This document shows, piece by piece, positions 7,705-15,043 of a stretch of DNA of 25,661 bases. The translations under genes were made by a program, and so were the position numbers. The notes under the pieces are model-generated. The model did no database searches. It was not told where the DNA came from and saw only the letters and a list, made by a program, of their open reading frames with translations. Positions within the stretch are counted from its first letter, which is position 1. Each line of letters begins with the position of its first letter. This DNA comes from a virus: IMG/VR virus record IMGVR_UViG_3300034023_000165, positions 1 to 25,661 of that record; one strand, 5' to 3'.

Positions 7705-7911
7705 ATGACAATTGAAAACACGAATATCAAGGTCAGCCTGTCCACTGCCAACTGGATCGCCATCGTGGCGATTGCGCTGACCTTGCTTGGGATGTTGATC
7801 CCTGCGTACATCAACCACGACCGCCTGCTGATGCAGGTCGTGACCAATCAGGACAGCATCAGCAAGCGTCTCGACAAGATTGAGGCGCAACTTGAAAGGA
7901 AAGAACGATGA
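7705..7911 (+). CDS. Small single-pass membrane protein with coiled-coil tail (i-spanin- or holin-like)
   Basis: A 68-residue protein (MTIENTNIKVSL...). One transmembrane segment, about WIAIVAIALTLLGMLIPAYI, is followed by a charged helix with heptad-like spacing (MQVVTNQDSISKRLDKIEAQLERKER). N-terminal membrane anchor plus coiled coil matches inner-membrane spanins, although it is shorter than usual; a holin accessory or antiholin is an alternative. I prefer the ATG at 7705 over an upstream GTG at 7693 because GAGTGA lies before the ATG and nothing like a ribosome binding site precedes the GTG. It overlaps the next gene as ATGA, within a three-gene cassette of membrane-targeted products. Confidence 0.65.
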   Translation: MTIENTNIKVSLSTANWIAIVAIALTLLGMLIPAYINHDRLLMQVVTNQDSISKRLDKIEAQLERKER

Positions 7912-8105
7912 GCGATCTGCTGAAGAATTCGTCTTGGAAGACCACTGGTGCTGGCATTGCTGCCATTCTCGTGGCCGTTGGCGCATGCCTGACCGCCCTG
8001 ACTGACAACAACCCTGTGACCGTCCCTGACTGGGGTTCGCTTGCTGCCGCCGTGCTGGCTGGCGTGGGCCTGATCTTTGCCAAGGACAACAAGAAGGCGG
8101 AGTGA
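7908..8105 (+). CDS. Holin-like small membrane protein
   Basis: A 65-residue protein with two hydrophobic segments, TTGAGIAAILVAVGACLTAL and WGSLAAAVLAGVGLIFA, separated by a short polar loop (TDNNPVTVPD) and ending in a charged tail (KDNKKAE). Two-helix layout, size and the closing GLIFAKDNKKAE match small holins of tailed phages, which form lesions in the inner membrane to time lysis. The ATG overlaps the preceding stop (ATGA) and is preceded by GGAAAG. No endolysin gene is present in the window, so its partner must be elsewhere or the role is different. Confidence 0.65.
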   Translation: MSDLLKNSSWKTTGAGIAAILVAVGACLTALTDNNPVTVPDWGSLAAAVLAGVGLIFAKDNKKAE

Positions 8106-8108
8106 TGT

Positions 8109-8414
8109 ATGACCTTGTCAGAGCAGTCATCATGTCCCTGTTGCAGTGGCTGCAAGGGGTCGCTACGGGACGAGGTCAAGGTACAGATGCTCCTGCTGAT
8201 CGCGGTCTTCTTGGCCGTGCTGGCTCTCGCATTCACGACTGGCTGCACAAGGACGGTGCTGGTAAGCGAGTCCAGCCCGATCAGGACCGGACCTGATGTG
8301 CATGGGAAGGTGTATGTGAAACAGGACGATGGGTGGAAACTGGGTGACAACGAGGTTCGGATTCCCGAAGGTTGGTACTGCGTACCACCTTCGTTCGTAG
8401 AGGAGCAGCGGTAA
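8109..8414 (+). CDS. Small lipoprotein (possible o-spanin)
   Basis: A 101-residue protein with a lipoprotein signal: the hydrophobic stretch MLLLIAVFLAVLALAF is followed by TTGC with the lipobox Cys at residue 46. The mature part (VLVSESSPIRTG...VYVKQDDGWKLGDNEVRIPEGWYCVP) is a pattern seen in small phage lipoproteins with EGWY near the end. The start is uncertain: ATG 8109 has GGAG at 8098-8101 with ideal spacing and adds a cysteine cluster (CPCCSGC) before the membrane segment; ATG 8187 has AAGG just upstream and gives a conventional signal peptide. An outer-membrane spanin partner for the gene at 7705 is the favoured role, without proof. Confidence 0.6.
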   Translation: MTLSEQSSCPCCSGCKGSLRDEVKVQMLLLIAVFLAVLALAFTTGCTRTVLVSESSPIRTGPDVHGKVYVKQDDGWKLGDNEVRIPEGWYCVPPSFVEEQR

Positions 8415-9706
8415 TGGCTATCAAGTTGCAGGTTCGTCGCGATACGTTGACTAACTGGACCGCGAACCAGACCGTTGTCTTGCTTGAAGGCGAGATCGGA
8501 TATGTCACCGATACGCGCAACATGAAGATTGGCGATGGTACGACCCAGTGGCAGTTTCTCAAGTATCAGGCTCCGTTCTATACCGGAACAAACAGCAGCC
8601 TCGCCACTACCACGCTTTCGGTAGACCAGTCCAACAACCGCGTTGGCATTGGAACTATTGCTCCAGCAGAAGCATTGGGTGTTGTTGGCAAGGTCTATGT
8701 GGGCAATCAGGCCAGCACTGGAACGAGTGGAACACTTGGTCTGATTTCCACTGGAGGTCTGAATTACATCCAAAGCGGAGAGAACACCAGCGGAACTTCC
8801 GCCGCTCCATTGATCATTGGTGCTATCGGAGGTGGAACAAACTGGCTGCGCGTGACCAGTGGTGGCGTTGGCATTGGTGTCACCGCAAGCCCGTCAAATA
8901 CGCTCAACATCGAATCTGCCACTCCTACGATTCGTCTCAAGGACACGACCAACGCCAACACGGCACATTGCCTCATCGACGCAAACGGAGATGACGGATC
9001 AATCATTATTGCTGCTGACCCGACTGCACAGGGCGCGGCAGCGTCTACGGTGTCCCTGTCTGTCGATAACACTACGAGGCTTCAGGCGACCACTACTGGT
9101 GTTGCTATCACGGGAACCACTACGTCGAGCGGGTTGATTACCGCCAGTGCTGGACTCACTGTCCCAACTGGTCAGGCTCTGACGGTTGCCGGGACCGGAA
9201 CCGTGTCGGTCCCAGCCGGAAGCATTACTGGCGCAGCAATTACCACCAATACGCTTGCTCCATCAAAGATCAGCAACATGGCTGCTGCTGGAGTTCTTGG
9301 CGCGACCGCTGCTGGAGCAGTTACTGAACTTACAACTGGATCTGGTGGAACCGCGAAAACTGCGCTTGGACTTGGAAGTGCTGCATATACAAATGGAACT
9401 GACTTCATATGTGCATTGAATCAGGTCGGCCAAATTGCGTTTGTCTCTTTCCTAGATAGTGGATCTGGAACCGATGCAGGTGTATATACAGGAGTTACAT
9501 CATCGTCTACAACCGGGCCGAGTGGTGGTAGCAATACGAGTGCGCCAACGTATGTAAGTTTTGGTGGAACTACAACGTGGTCAAAGCCGGGAAGTGGAGT
9601 GAGATACGTTCGGCCAAGTCAAGGAACATGGACTTGTATTCAAACCAATAATTCGACTGCAAGTTCCAATACCGTGTTGAGCATGATCTGTATTAGGACT
9701 TCCTGA
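8414..9706 (+). CDS. Tail fibre / receptor-binding protein
   Basis: A 430-residue fibre. The N-terminus (MAIKLQVRRDTLTNW, then LLEGEIGYVTDTRNMKIGDG) is the attachment region common to many phage fibres and to the Bordetella phage tropism determinant. The shaft contains NNRVGIGT-type repeats (VGIGTIAPAEALGVVGKVYVG and VGIGVTASPSNTLNIES), typical of trimeric beta-structured fibres, then a Thr/Gly/Ala-rich middle. The C-terminal 100 residues (from about 9400) have a Ser/Thr/Gly/Trp-rich tip with A/T-richer codons and probably contact the receptor. I see no intramolecular chaperone or enzymatic motif. The start at 8414 overlaps the previous stop (TAATG) with GAGGAGC upstream; an in-frame GTG at 8372 is less likely because it would extend into the lipoprotein gene. 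Confidence 0.8.
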   Translation: MAIKLQVRRDTLTNWTANQTVVLLEGEIGYVTDTRNMKIGDGTTQWQFLKYQAPFYTGTNSSLATTTLSVDQSNNRVGIGTIAPAEALGVVGKVYVGNQASTGTSGTLGLISTGGLNYIQSGENTSGTSAAPLIIGAIGGGTNWLRVTSGGVGIGVTASPSNTLNIESATPTIRLKDTTNANTAHCLIDANGDDGSIIIAADPTAQGAAASTVSLSVDNTTRLQATTTGVAITGTTTSSGLITASAGLTVPTGQALTVAGTGTVSVPAGSITGAAITTNTLAPSKISNMAAAGVLGATAAGAVTELTTGSGGTAKTALGLGSAAYTNGTDFICALNQVGQIAFVSFLDSGSGTDAGVYTGVTSSSTTGPSGGSNTSAPTYVSFGGTTTWSKPGSGVRYVRPSQGTWTCIQTNNSTASSNTVLSMICIRTS

Positions 9707-12165
9707 TGCCCTACGTTCCAGTCGCTCTTCCTTACGGCGGAATCAACATCGACAGCGGTTATTCCTCGCTGCCTGCTGGTTTCACATCGGACTGCATCAA
9801 CATCATGCCGTTCGACCCGTACAAGGGAAAGTTGCGGCTTGGTCAGCGGCGGGCATTGTGCGGCGCGTTTGAGTTCAACGATACGACCCCATCTGTCATC
9901 ACTCGCAAAGTCCAGACAATCGTTCGCGCTGATGCGTATGTCAGTGGCGTTCTGCTTCAGCGGTGCATTGTCGTTGCCGGGGGCGAGGTGTTTATCATCG
10001 ACCCCGGAACCTTGACTCCTTACAAGGCTTCCTATGCGGCATCGACATCAAAGTTGAAGTCCACTGGCAACGTGTCCGTAGCAGTTGTCGGTGAATATGC
10101 GTACTTTGCTGATGGCGAAAAGTATCGCCGGATGAAGATCACGCTGGCGACTCCCACCGTTGAATTCTGGGGTACAACGCTATCGAACGTCACTGTCAAC
10201 AACACGACCGGGCATTTCAGATGCACTGCCACCAACTTGGCTGTTGGTGATGCCATTGCAGTGACTGGAGCATTTCCTGCTGGCGGTGGAAATATCACTG
10301 GATATGTAAATCAGGAAATGTTCTACGTCAAAGCAATCACTACGACTCCATACGAATTTGTGTTGACAAGAGATCCGGATACTGCTTCCGGAGCGCATAT
10401 ATCAACGACTCTGACTAGTGGTAATGGAAGTACCACTGGAGTCAGTTTCATTATCAGCGGTCCAGAGATGACCGTCAAGCCATCTACCATTAGTGTTGGT
10501 TCGGTTGGTGCGGAATCAGGCGCACGGGCTGGGCTGCTGGTTCGATTCGGTGGACGCTTGGCATTGAGCGGACTGGAATCGTCATCGAACAACTGGTTCT
10601 TGAGTGAGTTGAACGATCCGAATAATTGGCTTCCCGGAGCGACATCGAATACCGCTGTCGCAGGATCATTGTCAACGAAGTACGGCGTTCCGGGTGAACC
10701 GATTACTGCGTTGATTCCGATAGGTGAAAGTGGATTGTTGATGGCTGGTAGTCATACGATGACTTACCTCAACGCAGATCCAGTTGTTACTGACGCGAGG
10801 ATGATCGAGTTGTCTCGATCTGTTGGAATCGTCAGTGCGCGGGCATGGTGTGCAAGCGATTCGCAGACCATCTATGTGATGGCGCAGGATGGCTTGTATC
10901 GCGTTCAGCCAAACGACTATCAGATCACCAAGAGCAATCGAATCACTACTGCTCGACTTGACACTTACTTTCAGCAGCAGAAGTTCGACCAGTTGAATTG
11001 TGTCCTTGGCTACGATGCCGAAGGACAGAACGTCTATTGCATGATGTCGCGCATTGACTTGCCGAACAGCAGCGTTCATATTGTCTACAATCAGGCGACA
11101 AATTCATTCTGGCCCATCAAGACTGCGTGGCCCTCGTTCCAAGCACCTACCTGCTGTGGCGACTTCCCATTTGGAGATGCCCGCGCACCCATCCTTGCGT
11201 TTGGAAGCACCAACGGTTTCATTGGGTGGTTTGATCGCGACCTGACATCTGGTATCGATGGTCAGGCTGCTACTGGGTACAAGACCGCAACGGTGTTTGA
11301 TCCGACTGCGGAGGATGCCGCCAATCAGCGTGTGGTCAGCAAACTGTTGTTTGGCCCGGTGCTGTCGCAGGAAGTAGCACAGGTGATGGTCAAGGATGTC
11401 AGGATTGAACTGACGATGGACCAGCCTGCGGAGAAACTGATTTACCAACCAGTTGTATCTGGTCCATTTCTGTACGCACTTGCAGGACAGACGGCAGAAG
11501 AAGCGGTTGGCGAGAACATCATTTCGGTGTCAGTTCAGTTCGACCCTGATTATCCGATGTTGACGCTCGACGCTGGATTTGCTGCGCCGTTCACTCCAGA
11601 TAGCACACAGATTTGTGGAGATGCGGCTGGAACTTCTCCTGCTGGTGCATATGCGATTGACCTGTTTGGCGCAGCACAACTTGCTCCGCAAACGTACACC
11701 ACTGCTGATGCGCTGATTACTGACCCACTTGCTCGTACTTACGACTATTCGTCTCTTGAGGTTTACAACGAAGGTACAGCCACTCCTAACTGGGTGATTC
11801 GCGATACGGTTGGTACTTACAAGACGTTGATGAGGCGTGACCCTACGCTTCCAGATACATCTGCTGATACTCCCGGTGGAACGTATCGGTATGAACCGCA
11901 AGCATTCAGGGATTACCCCGGAACTACTTTGCCAACGCCATTGGTTTCGCCTCGTACAGTTGTAAGCAGCGCGTCTTATGACAATACGAATCAGACGCTG
12001 CTCGGTACGTTGACATACGGCCGAAACGACTCCCAGCGGTGCAGGATCAACGATCAGGCGGTGTACATGCGCATCGAAAGTCTCGGTGTCCCGTGGGCGA
12101 TTGAGCGCATGTCCGTGTTGGTCGAAGCAACGAAGTTCAACAGGAACGTGAAAGGAACTTACTAA
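9706..12165 (+). CDS. Nozzle-like tail protein (P22 gp10 / T7 gp12-type)
   Basis: An 819-residue protein that probably closes the short tail below the adaptor. The N-terminus (VALPYGGINIDSGYSSLPAGFTSDCINIMP) is typical of short-tail hub proteins that begin by counting off a genome-binding strand, and the middle (GGRLALSGLESSSNNWFLSELNDPNNW, ALIPIGESGLLMAGSHTMTYL, YVMAQDGLYRVQPNDYQI) reads like successive beta-propeller blades, as in nozzle or DNA-stabilising proteins. Residues 161-252 are an inserted copy of the beta module found twice in the SGNH protein. The C-terminal part (RNDSQRCRINDQAVYMRIES...WAIERMSVLVEATKFNRNVKGTY) resembles the ending of such proteins. Start and stop overlap both neighbours (TGATG, TAATG). 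The family call is by pattern, so gp10 versus gp12 relation is open. Confidence 0.65.
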   Translation: MPYVPVALPYGGINIDSGYSSLPAGFTSDCINIMPFDPYKGKLRLGQRRALCGAFEFNDTTPSVITRKVQTIVRADAYVSGVLLQRCIVVAGGEVFIIDPGTLTPYKASYAASTSKLKSTGNVSVAVVGEYAYFADGEKYRRMKITLATPTVEFWGTTLSNVTVNNTTGHFRCTATNLAVGDAIAVTGAFPAGGGNITGYVNQEMFYVKAITTTPYEFVLTRDPDTASGAHISTTLTSGNGSTTGVSFIISGPEMTVKPSTISVGSVGAESGARAGLLVRFGGRLALSGLESSSNNWFLSELNDPNNWLPGATSNTAVAGSLSTKYGVPGEPITALIPIGESGLLMAGSHTMTYLNADPVVTDARMIELSRSVGIVSARAWCASDSQTIYVMAQDGLYRVQPNDYQITKSNRITTARLDTYFQQQKFDQLNCVLGYDAEGQNVYCMMSRIDLPNSSVHIVYNQATNSFWPIKTAWPSFQAPTCCGDFPFGDARAPILAFGSTNGFIGWFDRDLTSGIDGQAATGYKTATVFDPTAEDAANQRVVSKLLFGPVLSQEVAQVMVKDVRIELTMDQPAEKLIYQPVVSGPFLYALAGQTAEEAVGENIISVSVQFDPDYPMLTLDAGFAAPFTPDSTQICGDAAGTSPAGAYAIDLFGAAQLAPQTYTTADALITDPLARTYDYSSLEVYNEGTATPNWVIRDTVGTYKTLMRRDPTLPDTSADTPGGTYRYEPQAFRDYPGTTLPTPLVSPRTVVSSASYDNTNQTLLGTLTYGRNDSQRCRINDQAVYMRIESLGVPWAIERMSVLVEATKFNRNVKGTY
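10186..10461 (+). repeat. Inserted beta module, copy 3 (in nozzle-like protein)
   Basis: Residues 161-252 of the nozzle-like protein: GHFRCTATNLAVGDAIAVTG, NITGYVN, FYVKAITTTPYEFVLT, TSGNGSTTGVSFIISG. The order of landmarks matches the two modules in the SGNH protein, but the nucleotide sequence has diverged. Confidence 0.65.
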
Positions 12166-12974
12166 TGGGCCTTTTCGATGGTTTGTTTGGTGGTGGTGGC
12201 GGCGGACTCAAGAAGCCTCTCCGGAAGATGGAGGCTGATTATGCGGTGTTGCGTGGTGAACAGGAAAGCGCATTTGCCAAGTTTGCAAACCAGTTCACTA
12301 TGGAACGCGCCAACAACGCTGACGTTTATTCCAAGTCGTACAACGAGGCCATCGGCAAATACAGCGACTTGATGGCCCAGAGCCGTCAGGCGTTTCAGGC
12401 TGCTGGAGCCAAGGCGTACGAGACGCTTGCGTCCGGTCGCGATGCCACGCTCCAGTTGCTCCAGCAGGAGACTAATAAGGCTGTCGGTCGCCAGACGCTG
12501 TCTGGCATGCTGACTGGCCTGTCGAACACCACGTTCGGTCAGAACGCTATCAACGCCGTCTCCACGCAGGGTGCGCTTCAGGCCGCTGCCGTCAAGGAGC
12601 AGTACGCCCAGACGCTTGCCAACGCCCAGATGGCACAGGCAACCGCCCTTGCTGGCATGGAGCAGAACACTGCCCAGAGCCTGTTTGGTGCTGGACTCAA
12701 CGCTGCCACGGCACAGGCAAACATCTACAACCAGTACACGATGGGCAACCTTCAGGCGCAGCAGGCTGGAATCAATGTCAGCCGTGCGCTTGGCGAAGCA
12801 CCGATTACTTCGCGATTCAATGCCAAGGTTGGTCAGGCGGCAGCGCAACAGCAGTCGCAGAGCGCAATCGGTGGCGCACTTATTGGTGCGGCTGGTGGTG
12901 TCATCGGTGGAATCATGGGTGGACCAGTTGGAGCGATGGCTGGCGCAAGTCTTGGTTCCGCAATCGCAAAGTAA
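12165..12974 (+). CDS. Internal virion (ejection-type) protein
   Basis: A 269-residue protein beginning MGLFDGLFGGGGGGLKKP. Residues 20-215 are almost continuous Ala/Gln-rich helix (for example GALQAAAVKEQYAQTLANAQMAQATAL). The C-terminus is a Gly/Ala membrane-active hairpin, IGGALIGAAGGVIGGIMGG then PVGAMAGASLGSAIA, with small residues every fourth position. This layout is common in the first of the podovirus internal proteins that leave the capsid with the DNA and help form the trans-envelope channel. It starts within the stop codon of the nozzle gene (TAATG), so the products are coupled. Homology to T7 gp14-like proteins is inferred from order and composition only. Confidence 0.65.
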   Translation: MGLFDGLFGGGGGGLKKPLRKMEADYAVLRGEQESAFAKFANQFTMERANNADVYSKSYNEAIGKYSDLMAQSRQAFQAAGAKAYETLASGRDATLQLLQQETNKAVGRQTLSGMLTGLSNTTFGQNAINAVSTQGALQAAAVKEQYAQTLANAQMAQATALAGMEQNTAQSLFGAGLNAATAQANIYNQYTMGNLQAQQAGINVSRALGEAPITSRFNAKVGQAAAQQQSQSAIGGALIGAAGGVIGGIMGGPVGAMAGASLGSAIAK

Positions 12975-12983
12975 GGAACAATT

Positions 12984-13505
12984 ATGAGCATCTTTGGAAA
13001 TGCATCGATGATGGCTGCGCAGGCAAACATGCCTGTGCTTGCCAATGCCGCTATGGGAACCACCCCGCAGTTGAAGCCGACCGGATGGGATGGCTTCCTG
13101 TCTGGTGCGCTTCGGGCGGCAGGCAATTTTGGCGTTGGATTTGCCTCTGGTGTTGCGGCCTATGACCCACGGAATCCGGCATCTTCTATTGCTGGCGGAT
13201 TCCTTGGCGCAAGCCGCGATCTTCAGACTGCCCTTGCCATTCCGCGCATGGAGCAGGAAGCCGCGCTGAAGCGTCAGCAGAAGTCGCTGGACATGGAAGC
13301 CGAACAGGCGACCAAGGAGAAGTTGGCTACCTCGGCGGCAAGCCGTGCTTCCGTCATGCCTGACATCACTGGAATTTCCGCAGGCGTGTCCAAGCCCAAG
13401 GCGGTGGTTGAACCCTTTGAATTCAAGATTGGCGGATTCCCATCTGCCATGTCTTCCCAGCCCACGGCGGCAGAGCGCATAATGCTGCTCGGAAAGACCC
13501 GATGA
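12984..13505 (+). CDS. Small internal virion protein, unknown
   Basis: A 173-residue protein with a Gly/Ala-rich N-terminal third (GFLSGALRAAGNFGVGFASGVAAY, then SSIAGGFLGASRDLQTAL) and a charged helical segment (RMEQEAALKRQQKSLDMEAEQATKEKL) before a Pro/Ser-rich tail. It resembles the glycine-zipper regions of its upstream neighbour and probably belongs to the same set of ejected proteins. TAAGGA precedes the ATG. It overlaps the next gene as ATGA. I do not recognise a family. Confidence 0.6.
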   Translation: MSIFGNASMMAAQANMPVLANAAMGTTPQLKPTGWDGFLSGALRAAGNFGVGFASGVAAYDPRNPASSIAGGFLGASRDLQTALAIPRMEQEAALKRQQKSLDMEAEQATKEKLATSAASRASVMPDITGISAGVSKPKAVVEPFEFKIGGFPSAMSSQPTAAERIMLLGKTR

Positions 13506-15040
13506 GCCAACTCCCGATCACCAATGAGCCTACCGACTTCAGCCAGCAGAAGCCTCTGACGCTTCAGCCCAACGAAGGATTCATGCAGCAGCCGCAGCCC
13601 GAAGAGGTTCCGGATCCGCTGCGTGATGACGAGGAACTTCGCAGGTCTGCGATGGACCACCGTGGTTCGCGCCAGATCGCTCCGTACGGAACGTACGAGG
13701 CTGTCGGTCAGGCACTTGAGAACGGTTACTACACCGGGCTTGAGGCTCTGGACTTCGGCACGTTGCCGGATGGTACGCCTGCTGCGCTGTTCACCGACAA
13801 GAGTGGGCAGCGGCAGGCAATTCGGATGACGAACGAGCAGTGGTTTGCTGCCTTGCAGCAGCGGGCCAAGGGCCGTATCGACATGGCGCAGGGGATGCGC
13901 AAGCAGCAGGATGCCGAACGCCTGAAGGCTCCGGTCGCCGCGCTTGGTCGTGAACTGGATGCGGAAGTTCCGGGCATCAGCCAGTACTTGCAGGTCGAAC
14001 TGGAGAAGAACCCGACCGCCGCATATGCCCTTGCTGCCGACATGTACGGCAAGGTGAAGGCGAAGGACGAGGCGATCCGTATGGACATGCAGCAGCGTGT
14101 CAATGGTTCGCTTCTGGAAACTGCGCGGGCGCAGGCGCAGAACTTTGTCAACTACAAGACGGATGAGTACACGGCCCGGATGGAAGGAATTATCCAGAAC
14201 GATAACCTTCCGCCGCTCATGCGGGCGCAGATGGAACAGAACGCTCGTCTCCAGATGCTGACGTTCCAGACGTTCGGAACGCTTGCTCCCCCGGCTGGCG
14301 ATGTGATCCCGTCAGTCGCGTTCCCGTCCTACTACACCAACAGTTACAACACTACCGCGATGACCACGATGGCGGACTATGTCATCAATGACATCGGCAA
14401 GGAAGCGTTGATGGCGATGCCGGAACCGCTGCGCCTGCCGATGCTTGTGCAGCGGGCAGAGGCATCCACCCAGCAGATCGGCTGGTCGTTCCCGTGGTCG
14501 CAGGCCGACAAGTCGATGGCTGCACAGTTCATTGCCAATCGTCTTACCAACTCTCCGGAGATGAACAGGCAGTACATGACTGCCGGACAGGTCGGCGCGA
14601 TGTCTCCCGAACAGAAGGCTCTGTACACCGGGCGCATGTCGCAGCAGTCCGCACAGCAGCAGGGACAGCAGTATCAGTCTGACATGGAGCAGGCCAAGTT
14701 GGACGCGCAGCGGGCGCAGGCCATCCGTGGCGAGGCATCTGCTCTCCAGTCACAGGCCGCAGCGGTTCAGTCGCAGGCTTCTGCTGAATCCCAGCAGGCT
14801 CGTGCAGAACAGACCCGGGCTGTTACTGGCATCATCCGTGGTGATACCACTCCCCAGTTGGTTCCTGCGATCCGTCAGTTGGAACAGGCAGGATTCAAAA
14901 TTCAGTCCACCGGGAATTCCCTTGAAGACATCATGGCACTTGGAATCCAGTTGTCCCGTGACATGACTCCGCAAGGACGAGAGCGTTATCGCAAGTATCG
15001 AGAAATTCTTGGCACTATCACTGCTGGCGCAAGGAAGTAA
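13502..15040 (+). CDS. Large helical internal virion protein
   Basis: A 512-residue, Gln- and Ala-rich protein, probably part of the ejection complex by position between the Gly-zipper proteins and the giant protein. The N-terminal 60 residues are Pro/Gln-rich and probably disordered. A small globular region follows (YGTYEAVGQALENGYYTGLEAL, DGTPAALFTDKSGQRQAIRM). The remainder is helical, with a clear coiled-coil repeat near residues 385-445 (QQQGQQYQSDMEQAKLDAQR, ALQSQAAAVQSQASAESQQA). No transglycosylase or protease signature was seen. It starts in ATGA overlap with the preceding gene. Confidence 0.65.
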   Translation: MSQLPITNEPTDFSQQKPLTLQPNEGFMQQPQPEEVPDPLRDDEELRRSAMDHRGSRQIAPYGTYEAVGQALENGYYTGLEALDFGTLPDGTPAALFTDKSGQRQAIRMTNEQWFAALQQRAKGRIDMAQGMRKQQDAERLKAPVAALGRELDAEVPGISQYLQVELEKNPTAAYALAADMYGKVKAKDEAIRMDMQQRVNGSLLETARAQAQNFVNYKTDEYTARMEGIIQNDNLPPLMRAQMEQNARLQMLTFQTFGTLAPPAGDVIPSVAFPSYYTNSYNTTAMTTMADYVINDIGKEALMAMPEPLRLPMLVQRAEASTQQIGWSFPWSQADKSMAAQFIANRLTNSPEMNRQYMTAGQVGAMSPEQKALYTGRMSQQSAQQQGQQYQSDMEQAKLDAQRAQAIRGEASALQSQAAAVQSQASAESQQARAEQTRAVTGIIRGDTTPQLVPAIRQLEQAGFKIQSTGNSLEDIMALGIQLSRDMTPQGRERYRKYREILGTITAGARK

Positions 15041-15043
15041 TAC

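Noticed and set aside
8414-9706. Diversity-generating retroelement target at the fibre tip
   Set aside because: There is no reverse transcriptase and no template repeat in the window, and the tip lacks the usual C-type lectin pattern.
12190-12210. Run of glycine codons (GGT/GGC) as a phase-variation tract
   Set aside because: A codon-multiple repeat would not shift the frame, and Gly runs at this place are common in this kind of internal protein.
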